From contig NZ_QRDZ01000035.1 of the NCBI RefSeq assembly GCF_003386235.1, positions 1 through 64,000 on the forward strand: 64,000 nt of DNA. The letters are read 5' to 3'. This stretch comes from Cohnella phaseoli. Lineage in GTDB: Bacteria; Bacillota; Bacilli; Paenibacillales; Paenibacillaceae. The position numbers and the translations under genes are program-made. The number at the start of each line of letters is the position of its first letter. Positions within the stretch are counted from its first letter, which is position 1. The notes under the pieces are model-generated. The model did no database searches. It saw only the letters and a list, made by a program, of their open reading frames with translations, and was not told the DNA's origin. Positions 34,820 to 44,900 of this stretch are shown piece after piece.

Positions 34820-34939
34820 ATGCAGAAGCTGCGGGGCAACGACAGATTCGCTAACGGCAAAGGAATGGATGCCCCGTTAAATGCAAAGTTTTTGGTAAGC
34901 GGTTTCAAAAGGCAGAACCTTGACGGAAGCATCCGTTAA
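34820..34939 (+). CDS. possible 39-aa leader peptide before the beta-helix protein
   Basis: ATG 34820 has GGGGGTGA six bases upstream and opens a basic 39-codon frame (MQKLRGNDRFANGKG..., stop at 34937-34939). The frame overlaps a cre-like site. A gap of 43 bases leads to the start of the large secreted protein. It could be a leader that links translation or transcription to the downstream gene; no similarity is recognised. The rest of 34701-34819 is AT-rich promoter DNA. Confidence 0.3.
   Translation: MQKLRGNDRFANGKGMDAPLNAKFLVSGFKRQNLDGSIR
34894..34907 (-). promoter_or_regulatory. cre-like site before the beta-helix protein
   Basis: TGAAACCGCTTACC on the minus strand matches TGWAANCGNTNWCA at 13 of 14 positions. 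It lies downstream of the presumed promoter, where CcpA would act as a roadblock. Confidence 0.5.
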
Positions 34940-34982
34940 TGGAGCAAACGGTTTGCCAAACATCAAATTTGGAGGGAACAGC

Positions 34983-37900
34983 GTGAGATCAAACAAGACT
35001 ATGCGCAAGGCGCTTATCCTGATAATAATCCTTCTTATGGCATCGAATACTAACGTGATGACCGGTCATTCCTTCGCGGCCGGAGCTAACGTTCCGGACC
35101 CCTCGTTCGAGATTGGAACCGGGTGGGCTATGTATGGGATGAGCAGGTCAACCGACAGGGCTCATACGGGCTCATATGCGGTAAAAACGACGACGGTCGG
35201 GGCAGTGTCAATTAGCGGCGAGTTTCCGATAGAATCCGATACCAGCTACAAGTTATCAGGTTGGATTTATAAAGAGACCGACTCGGGCACAGCCTATCTG
35301 GATTTAAACGATATTGCGGGAGAAGTCGAGCCTTCTGTTAATGCGGGAGGCAAGTGGACGAAGGTAAGCGCCGATTGGTTCAGCGGAACGAGAACCTCGC
35401 TTCAGATTCGACTGGTTACAGCCGCCGGGATAGACGCGCCAGTTTATTTTGATGATGTGGAATTGGCGGTTAATGCTCCGGATTCCACGTTCGAAACGGA
35501 AGCGGGGTGGTCATTCGGGTCGTTAAGCAGATCAAGGGATAAAGCGAAAACCGGAAACTATTCGCTGAAATCCACGATTAATGGCGCGTCTGCCCGTACG
35601 AATGTATTTGAGGTTGCCGCCAATACGACCTATAAGCTATCCGGCTGGATTTACAAAACGAATAATGCCGGGAACGTCTACCTGGATCTTAATGATATAC
35701 CGGGAGAAATTCAACCGGGCGTATATGATGGGAGCGGGGGCGGCGTATGGACTTACGTATCCGGCATCTGGAATAGCGGAGCCAATACGGAGGTCCGGCT
35801 TCGAACAATAACGGATAACGGATTGAATGCGGCTGCGTATTTCGATGATGTAAAGCTGGAAGTCGTTCAACCGGACGGAACCTTCGAGAGCGATGCAGGC
35901 TGGACTTACGGTTCAATGAGCAGGTCGACGGATCAGGCGAAGACGGGGACGACATCGTTAAAATCGTCTGCGAACGGCATTGCCGCGACGTCCAATCCGA
36001 TTTCCGTGCTGCCCGATACGAAGTACAAGCTCTCCGGATGGATCTATAAGAACAACAATGCCGGGAATGCTTATCTTGATCTTAATGATATAACGGGTGA
36101 GCCTCAACCGGGCGTATTCAATGGGGCTGGCGAGGGCGCATGGACCTACGTATCCGGACTATGGGATAGCGGCAACGCAACCCAGGCCAGAGTGAGAACC
36201 ATTACGGATGGAGGGCTTAGCGCATCGGCATACTTTGACGATGTGAAGCTGGAGCCCGTTGCGCCCGACGGTTCGTTCGAGAGTACCGATGGCTGGCTGT
36301 CATACGGCGCCATGACTCGCTCCACCGATAGAAGTCAGTCAGGGACCTATTCGCTTAAATCCACGAGCAACGGGGCCGTGGCGTACAGCAATACCCTGCC
36401 GGTTGAACCCAATACGAGATACACGTTGTCCGCCTGGATTTACAAGACGGACAACAACGGCGACGCTTATCTGGATTTGAATGATGTGGATAAGGAGGTG
36501 TCGCCGGGAGTGATCGGAGGTCTGGGTGCGGGGACATGGACGAAAGTAAGCCGTGACTGGTTCAGCGGCGATCAGCCCAGCGTGCGGGTTCGTGCGGTTA
36601 CGGACAATGGCATAACGGGAGCGGTTTATTTTGACAATGTTTCCTTTACCCCCGCCGGCACGACCTTGGAGGCCAATCCGCAAATTATAAGCACGATCTA
36701 TCCAACCGAAGATGTGGTCGTGGCGGACTTCAATGTGACGGATTTCGGGGCGGACGCAACGGGAGCAGCCGATTCTACGATGGCGATCCAGAATGCAATG
36801 GACAATGCGCAGCATAAAGGCGGAGGCACTGTCTGGATGCCTGCCGGAACGTATAAAGTGAGCAATACGCTCCATGTTCCTTCGGGCGTGTTCTTGCGTG
36901 GGGATTGGCGCGATCCGGACTCTGGCTCGGGCGACTATGGGACAGTGATCGAAGCCCACGTGAATGCCGGTTTCCAAACTCTCTTTACGATGGTAGGAGA
37001 CGTTGGCGGCCTCTATGGGCTGACAATATATTATCCTAATCAGAATGCCGCCAATCCGATCGATACGGGGTGGGTCGTAACTTCGGACGTCGGACATAAT
37101 CGCTTCATTAAAAATTTGACTTTGTTAAATGCCTATAGCGGATTCCGCTTCGGAATGAGCGGAACGGGCGGGTTCACTGCGTGTCCTGAAATCTCCTATG
37201 TGAAAGGGACCGTATTGTCGCGGGGACTCGAGCTCTTTAACGGTTATGGCGCAGGCGGCGCGCATCATATTACTTTTAATAATTCGTACTGGGTGGATGC
37301 TGGAACTGCTTACCATGCGCCGCTGAAGAGCACGCTGGATGCGTGGACCCGGGCGAATGGCACGGCATTTACGTTCGGACGCATCGAAATCTATAATTTT
37401 CATCATCTCTCTGCCGAGGGATACAACATCGGCATGCGCTTTGGCGGAGGAAATACGGCTGGGGGAGTCGGTACGTGGGGCAGCAATCTAGCTTTCGTTA
37501 GCCTGACCAATACCAATACCGCCTTGCAGGTAGACGATGCTTCCGTCGGCAGGTTCAATGCGTTTATTCGCAGCACGCTGGAAGGAAGCCTGTATTCCAT
37601 TAAGAACAACGTAACCAATCACACGATCAAAGTGACCGACACGACGCTCACCGGGGCAACCGCCGGGTCCGTTTCGATCGCGTCGCCTGGAACTTCGCCT
37701 ACGGCTTACACGACAAGGGACCTGCCCAAAATCACCCGAGCCGTGCTGTATGACGTCACCAAGGCGCCTTACAATGCGCCGCGCGTGTCCTCGCTGGTAA
37801 GCCCGACGGGTTTTCCGTTCGACGATGCCACATCGGCCATCCAATCGGCATTGACGGATGCGGGCAATGCGGGAGGGGGGATTGTGTACCTGCCCGCAGG

Positions 37901-38690
37901 GTGGTATAGGATAAACGGCAACCTCTCGATTCCTACCAACGTGGAACTGCGTGGAACGGGATCCGGGAAAACGGGGGCGTATATCAGCTACGGAACCTGG
38001 TTGACCGTATATGGCGGGGAAAATACAAGTACGCCTCAGTCGGATACGGCCGCGGTGACCCTCAATGGAGACGGATCGGGCATTAACGCGATCAATGTGA
38101 TATGGCCCAACAATCCATTTGAAGCAGAAGGCACCTTGAAAACCTATCCTTTCGCATTCAGAATCAATGCGAAGGACGCTTATGTCATCTATACGAACTT
38201 CAAAAATCCGTATCATGGGATAGATGTTGCGAACGGAAGCGACCGGCACTTGATCCGATCGGTCTATGGCAGCTACAGCAATACCTTCATCAGAGTCGGA
38301 ACATCCACGGAGGGCTGGATTGAAGAATTGTACGACATGAACCCTTCGCCGTGGACGGGGATCAGCGAATTTAAGATGAAGATTCCTTGGATGGCGCCCG
38401 GAACGCTCTTGATCAATTATCAGAAAATGCAAAAGTTTATCGAGCTTAACGGTCCGTCGAATGAGCATATCATGAGCATTCTGGCTTATGCTCCGGGCAC
38501 GCTCGTGCACGTGACATCAGGTAACGCCGACATATGGAATGTCGGCGCGGATCAGAGCGGCGAATGGTGCGTCAATGCTGTCGGAGGGACGGTCAAGATC
38601 ATGAATTCGGTGAACACGGTCCATGGAACGAATGTCAACACGGGAAGCGGGATCGTGGAAAGCTATAATGAGCATTATGTGATTTTGTGA
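34983..38690 (+). CDS. secreted pectate-lyase-3-type beta-helix protein with four CBM-like repeats
   Basis: GTG 34983 has GGAGGG seven bases upstream; the earlier TTG at 34920 has none. The signal peptide is about residues 1-33 (RKALILIIILLMAS, cut near SFAA). Four repeats of about 130 residues follow, each starting like PD-x-(S/T)FE-x3-GW and containing YKLSGWIYK and AYLDLND, a beta-sandwich carbohydrate-binding pattern. After residue about 585 comes a right-handed beta-helix of the pectate_lyase_3 type (VTDFGADATGAADSTMAIQNAMDNA, shown as VTDFGADATGAADST and AIQNAMDNA; GGGTVWMPAGTYKVSNTL), and the same start motif recurs later (GGGIVYLPAGWYRINGNL). A secreted polysaccharide lyase or hydrolase feeding the neighbouring importer is likely; the catalytic residues are not assigned. 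Confidence 0.75.
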   Translation: MRSNKTMRKALILIIILLMASNTNVMTGHSFAAGANVPDPSFEIGTGWAMYGMSRSTDRAHTGSYAVKTTTVGAVSISGEFPIESDTSYKLSGWIYKETDSGTAYLDLNDIAGEVEPSVNAGGKWTKVSADWFSGTRTSLQIRLVTAAGIDAPVYFDDVELAVNAPDSTFETEAGWSFGSLSRSRDKAKTGNYSLKSTINGASARTNVFEVAANTTYKLSGWIYKTNNAGNVYLDLNDIPGEIQPGVYDGSGGGVWTYVSGIWNSGANTEVRLRTITDNGLNAAAYFDDVKLEVVQPDGTFESDAGWTYGSMSRSTDQAKTGTTSLKSSANGIAATSNPISVLPDTKYKLSGWIYKNNNAGNAYLDLNDITGEPQPGVFNGAGEGAWTYVSGLWDSGNATQARVRTITDGGLSASAYFDDVKLEPVAPDGSFESTDGWLSYGAMTRSTDRSQSGTYSLKSTSNGAVAYSNTLPVEPNTRYTLSAWIYKTDNNGDAYLDLNDVDKEVSPGVIGGLGAGTWTKVSRDWFSGDQPSVRVRAVTDNGITGAVYFDNVSFTPAGTTLEANPQIISTIYPTEDVVVADFNVTDFGADATGAADSTMAIQNAMDNAQHKGGGTVWMPAGTYKVSNTLHVPSGVFLRGDWRDPDSGSGDYGTVIEAHVNAGFQTLFTMVGDVGGLYGLTIYYPNQNAANPIDTGWVVTSDVGHNRFIKNLTLLNAYSGFRFGMSGTGGFTACPEISYVKGTVLSRGLELFNGYGAGGAHHITFNNSYWVDAGTAYHAPLKSTLDAWTRANGTAFTFGRIEIYNFHHLSAEGYNIGMRFGGGNTAGGVGTWGSNLAFVSLTNTNTALQVDDASVGRFNAFIRSTLEGSLYSIKNNVTNHTIKVTDTTLTGATAGSVSIASPGTSPTAYTTRDLPKITRAVLYDVTKAPYNAPRVSSLVSPTGFPFDDATSAIQSALTDAGNAGGGIVYLPAGWYRINGNLSIPTNVELRGTGSGKTGAYISYGTWLTVYGGENTSTPQSDTAAVTLNGDGSGINAINVIWPNNPFEAEGTLKTYPFAFRINAKDAYVIYTNFKNPYHGIDVANGSDRHLIRSVYGSYSNTFIRVGTSTEGWIEELYDMNPSPWTGISEFKMKIPWMAPGTLLINYQKMQKFIELNGPSNEHIMSILAYAPGTLVHVTSGNADIWNVGADQSGEWCVNAVGGTVKIMNSVNTVHGTNVNTGSGIVESYNEHYVIL

Positions 38691-38708
38691 TTTTGTCTTG
38701 ATGGAAAA

Positions 38709-38751
38709 AGGAATGGCGGTGCGGGGGAGAGGCCCTTGCATCGCCATTCCT
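38709..38751 (+). terminator. terminator of the beta-helix gene
   Basis: AGGAATGGCGGTGC and GCATCGCCATTCCT pair over 14 bases with one G-T, 18 bases after the stop, followed by GGTTTTGGG. Confidence 0.7.
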
Positions 38752-38956
38752 GGTTTTGGGTTGATCTAGGGGTGCAATATCCGCTGAACAGCTTCGGACT
38801 TTTCGGAGGGTGTCGCTTTTTTTAATGGGCATTTGGACCGGCGGCTAAAGTATAGGTGAAAAAGTATACTTTCGTATAATTCTCAGGGTGAAATTCGCCA
38901 TGGTAGATTGGAGGGAACGTGAGATTCCAAAATAGTGTGGAAAGAGGCTCAAACCT

Positions 38957-41900
38957 ATGAAGAAATTGCTGGCGAGAAGAGGGCTTTCCCTGCTGCTCCT
39001 CTTGTCCTTATTGATCCAGGGAGCGCTCCCGTTTGGTGTGGTGCAGGCTGGAACTGGGACTGGAACTGGAACTGGGACTGGAGCTGGAGCTGAGGCTAGC
39101 GATGTCGGCGTAAGCCTCCAGAAGCCGGAGGAGCGGATTCCGGAGTGGGCGAAGGAATCGATTGCCGAGATGACGGAGCTGGGTGTAATCCAGGGGTATG
39201 AGGATGGGACGTTTCGCGCGGAGCGCAGTGTCACGCGGGCGGAGATAACCGTTATGCTGCTTCGGTTCGTGAAGGCGGCTTCTTTGGAGCTGCCAACTGT
39301 GCAGGCTCCGAATTTCCGGGACGTCGGGAACGAGTGGTTCGCCAAGGAGGTTCGCCAAGCGGCCAATCTCGGGATTGTACAAGGCAATGAAGCGGGCCTA
39401 TTCAGACCCGGCGCCGCAGTGAGCCGCCAAGAGTCGGCGGTGATGCTGAATCGAATTGTGGGCAAGATCGCTACGGGAGCAGTGTCCTTTAAGGACAAAG
39501 ATTTGATCCCGAAGTGGGCGCAGTCTGCGGTTGCGGCTCTGGTCGAAGCCGGTGTGCTGCAGGGCTACGGGGATAACACGTTTCAGGGGCAGAACGGCAT
39601 AACTCGAGCGGAAGTGGCCGTCATTCTTCAGCGTGCCAAGAAGCTTGCAGGCGCGGGAGGAAATCAGGCGAAAGCAGGGCCTCTGTCCATTAAGGCTCGT
39701 CAGGCGGACGGGGCGGAGCTGGCGGATGCCGAAGTATTCGTGCATGAGAAAGGGAAGCGCGTGTACAAGGCGTGGGGGCGCACGAATGCGCAGGGAGTTT
39801 GGACAACGGCGGCGGCGATTCCTTACGGGAATTACGATGTGCACGTTGTGAAAGAAGGATTCGCAGGCTATCAGCCCGTCGTGCACGGCGAGGGACAGGG
39901 CGACTTGGAAGTAACGGCTCAGCAATCTGCGTGGATTGAAGGAACGGTGCTGGGAACAGACGGCAAGCCGTTGATCGGGGCTTTTCTTTCGTTTACGACC
40001 AACCCGACGTTCTACGCCGTTACGGCTGCCGATGGTACGTTTCGTGCGAATGTGCTGCCGGAGAAAACGTATCGGCTGACACTTGTGGAGGATGCGAGTC
40101 TATCGCAAATCTTGGCAAAAGGGGGAGGATCGGCGTCCATCTACGGGGCGAGCGGTTCGGCATTCCCGGGATTGTCTCTGCTCGATTCGGAGCAGACGCA
40201 GACGCCGGGCTGCGAGTGTCATAAGTATGAAGCGAGTCAAACCTTCACCTCATTAGGCGCAGGACAAACGTTGAAGCTGGGGAAGGTCTCCATTGATGGG
40301 GCTCGACCTGTTACAACATCGGGCGGTGGAGGCGGCGGTAGCTCGGGGAACCCTGTACGTGTCGATACGACGCCGCCGGCCGCACCTGCGGGCTTGAGCG
40401 CAGCTTCAGGAAACGCCAGTGTCAGCCTAAGCTGGCTGGCGAATAGCGAGAATGATCTGGCGGGATATAAGGTTTACCGGTCAACGGATCATGGGGCGAC
40501 ATGGGATGCCGGAACGAATGTCGCCGGCCGCAGCGTAACGAGCTACATCGTGAGCGGATTAACGAACGGAGTAACGTACCGTTTCGCCTTGACCGCATAC
40601 GATACTTCCGGCAACGAGTCGGAGAAGTCGGCCGGAGCGGAAGCGACGCCGCAAGCTCCACCGGTTGAAACGGCGCCTCCGGCTGCGCCGCGCGGATTAA
40701 CGGGTGTGGCCGGCAATACGGTCGTTACGTTAAGCTGGTTGGCGAACAGCGAGACGGATCTGGCGGGATACGAGGTTCTCTATTCCGCAGACGCTGGAGC
40801 TACGTGGATGAATGGCCCCCAAGTCGGCAAAGTAACGGAGGCTACAGTAACAGGTCTGGTTAACGGGACTGCGTACCGCTTCACGGTGAGGGCCTTCAAT
40901 ACGGCGGGCGGATTCTCGGAGCGGGCGGAAGCGATCACGGTCACGCCGAAGGGTTCGAGCGGGACGCCGGACCCGGTTAAAGTGGCGACTCCGATATCAA
41001 CAACAGCGCTGCCGACCTTCTCTTCGACGGTCAAGTTTCTATACGAGGGAAGCGAACCGCTGCAGACGGGAGTCGCTGCCGGAGCTATTGAAGACAGTCT
41101 GGTGTCCGTTGTTCGCGGCAAGGTGCTGGATGCAGAGAATCAGCCGCTGGCAGGCGTACAGGTTAGCGTCCTGAACCAGCCCGAGCTGGGCTCAACCAAG
41201 AGCCGCGAAGACGGAATGTTTGATCTGGTCGTTAACGGCGGCGGTATTCTGACGCTTCAAATGACCAAGGAAGGGTATATGCCCGTCCAGCGGAAAGTAT
41301 CGGCAGTAGCCGAAAAATATGAGACGCTGCCGGATGTGGTGCTGAAGGCTTACGATACGAAGGTGACGGTTGTTGACTTGGATGGGGCGACAGGTGTCCA
41401 GGCGGCGCAAGGCTCTCCGGTAACGGATGCGGACGGCACCCGGCAATCCACGGTCATTTTCCCGGAGGGGTCATCGGCAACGATGGAGCTGCCGGACGGG
41501 TCTGTCGTGCCGCTCACGGAGATTCACCTGCGCGCTACCGAATACACCGTGGGCGAGAACGGGCCGGAGGCCATGCCGGGCGAGCTGCCGGACTATGTCG
41601 GCTATACGCACGCCGTGGAACTGTCTGCCGACGAAGCGGTGCAAGCGGGAGCGACCGAGATTCGCTTCAATCAGCCATTATTCTACTATGTAGAGAACTA
41701 CCTGGAGTTCCCGGTCGGAGAAGTCGTGCCGATGGGCTACTACGATCGTGAGGCCGGGCGCTGGGTCGCGTCCGAGAACGGACGAGTGGTCCGCATTCTC
41801 CAGATCGACGGAGGAATCGCCACTGTCGATATGGACGGGGACGGGATGGCCGACAGCGCCGAGAAGCTGGCCGCAGCCGGATTTACGGATAAGGAAAGAC

Positions 41901-44900
41901 AGCAGCTTGCAGAGCTGTATGCCGCAGGCCAAAGCTTATGGCGCGTGCCGATTGAGCATTTCACGCCATGGGATTGCAACTGGCCTTACGGCCCGCCGAT
42001 GGATGCCGAGCCGCCGCTTGACGAAGATCCGCGAAACGAGGAGGATGACGATCCTTGCGAACAAGCAGGCTCGATCATCGGTTGTCAGAATCAGAGCTTA
42101 GGCCAAGCGATCCCGATCGAAGGAACGGGCATGAACCTGAATTACGTGAGCACGAGAACGCCGGGCTATAAGGAGAAATCAAAGCTCACGATACCGGTCA
42201 GCGGGGATACGATTCCTGATTCGCTGAAATCCATGAGTGTTACGGTCGAAATCGGAGGCAAATCGTACAGTAAATCGTTCGCCCCGGCCACGAACGTGAC
42301 GCATACTTTTCAATGGGATGGGTTGGACGCTTACGAGAGGAAGCTGATCGGCACGCACCCTTACAAGGTTACCGTATCCTTTTACTACGATTTTCAATAT
42401 TATGAGGCTGACGAACAGACGCGAAGCTTCGGGCGGGTCAGCGGATCTAACGTGGTCATCGGTTTTAGCAGAGCATCAATGAGGCAGCCTGTCTCCCGCG
42501 TCTGGTACGGGAATTTGGAGAGCCCGAACAACCCGTACGAGCAAGCGGGAGTCGCGGGCTGGAGCCTGGATGCGCATAATATACTGAGCATGCAGGCGAA
42601 TGTTCTGTACGAAGGGGATCGCAATAAAAAAACGGCGTCCTACAAAAAACTAAAAAAGATCGAATTAAGCGGTCTCGGAGGTTATCGGATTGCCAATACA
42701 GGAATCGTTCCCGGTCCTGGCAATACGTTCTACTTCATGGCTTACGGAGATGTGGGAAGCGGCAATCGGGATCAAGTTGTCATCCGCATGAACAATGACG
42801 GCACCTTCCTAAAAAGTGAAGGATTCCCGCAAGAAACCTACGGAGACATTAGCGCCGACCCTCAAGGGAATGTATACCGGTACTCTCCCACGGACAGAAA
42901 GATTTATCTAAAGAAATTTGATGAAACCCGCTGGACTGTTTTTGCCGGGACGGGGAATGCAGATCACGATATTGTCGATGGGGCGATGGCGGTCGAATCG
43001 GATTTGTATGTCGTCTATAGTATAGCTGCGGCAAGCGGAGGCTCCTTGTACGTTGTCGGCTACAATAGGGATGCGAGGAAAAATCTGTTTTATCGGATTA
43101 ACGCCGAAGGCCGTATTCAGATGATGGGCAACACGACGCAAGGGGTGTCTGGAGCGGACAGCGGCAAAGCCAATCCGGCCACGATCGGCGAAGTGACTAG
43201 CGTTGCGATGGGCGCAGACGGTTTCTTGTACATTCACGATCGCATCTACGATAACTTCAATCACATGCAATATACATCGAGGGTAAGAAAAATGAGCGCG
43301 GACGGCACGATCACCAAGATCGTGGGGAAAACGCCGGACACTTACAGCAATCAGGTCATTGCCCACGGCGTGGCTGCGAATAAGGCGTTATTTTACATGA
43401 GGAAAATGTTCGTTGATGTGGAAGGGAATTTGTGGTTTATCGCTTCAAAGAACACCTACGAGCGGGAAAAGTTATATAAAGTCAACAAGGAAGGCATTGT
43501 GGAGGAGGTCGATCTCGATCATCTCAACGCAGCAGCCCAAACCACGTTATCGTTGGCTGCGATAGACTATAATGGGAACTTCATTTATAGCGACGGTTCC
43601 AGCGGCAGCTATCGGATGAGCGAGTCTCATCTCCAAATCGCCGAATTTCCGGAGGAGGACGGCTTGTCGGTGAATGCCTTCGATCTGCAAACAGGCCGGA
43701 TTCTGCAGAATGTCAGTGCGTTCTCAGGTGTTGTGCTGCGAGATTTTGCGTATGATCCGGACGGTCGGCTACTGTCGATAGCGGATCGCAGCGGGAATCT
43801 GACACAGATTGAACGCGATGCGCAAGGGAACCCGACAGCGATTGTCGCGCCAGGCGGACAGCGGACGATTGTTGAAGTGGATGCCGGCGGCGAGCTAGTC
43901 GCGATTACGAACCCCGCTGGGGAGACGTACCGCATGAAGTATGAGGAGGGCGGACTGCTCACAGAGTTCACGGACCCGGAGCAAGGCGTCAGTCAGTATG
44001 CATTCGACAATACCGGGATGCTGGTGAGGGCGGTCAATCCGGAGGGCGGCGTCAAAACGCTGCAAAGATCGGTTTTCGACAACGGCTACAGCGTTACCTT
44101 TACGGACCCGAGCAATCGGATAACGACATATGAGACCGTGGCTGCCAACGGCAAAAAGATTTATACGCTGACGGACCCGAACGGATATCAGACCGTAACC
44201 GAGAGGATCGGCGAGCAGAGCGAGACGGCGACGTTACCCGACGGCACGGCAATGACCAAGACGTTCGGAACGGACCCTCGTATGGGCAAAAATACGCCGT
44301 TCGTTGCGGAATTAACCTACACATCGCCTGACGGTACAGTAACGAAATTCAAGGAAGAACGATCCGCTGTGACGGATAACAACGGCAAGCTGGTATCTTA
44401 CAAGGTCCAACATACGGTGAACGGCGATGTGTCTACCATCGAATACGACCGAGCCAGCCATAAGTTTACGGAGACGACGGCCGAAGGTACCAAGACGGAA
44501 ACCTATCTGGACGAGAAAGACAGAATCGGCAAGGTAGCTTGGCCGGGAACCAACCTCTTCCCGATTGAAACGATTTACGATTCCGTTGGCCGGCTGGAGC
44601 GGGTTCAGCAAGGGGAGCGGTTTATCCAGTATACGTACAACGCGCAAAATCGGGTCGAACAGGAGACGGATGCTTTCGGCAGCGTGAAGAAATACGAATA
44701 CGACGCCGCGGGACGCATGACCTCTATTGTGACTCCGGGCAACAAAGTATATGGTCAAGACTATGACAGCCTTGGCAACTTAACGGGGTTAACGATGCCT
44801 GACGGCGCGGTATACGAGCAGCAGTTCAATCCGCTGGGGCAATTCGAAGGCTTCGCTCCGAGCGGCGCCGGGCTCTGGTATGCTGCGGATCATGACAATG

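Noticed and set aside
37488..38510. 340-codon minus-strand frame inside the beta-helix gene
   Set aside because: Antisense shadow without start signal; the plus-strand protein has signal peptide and beta-helix motifs.
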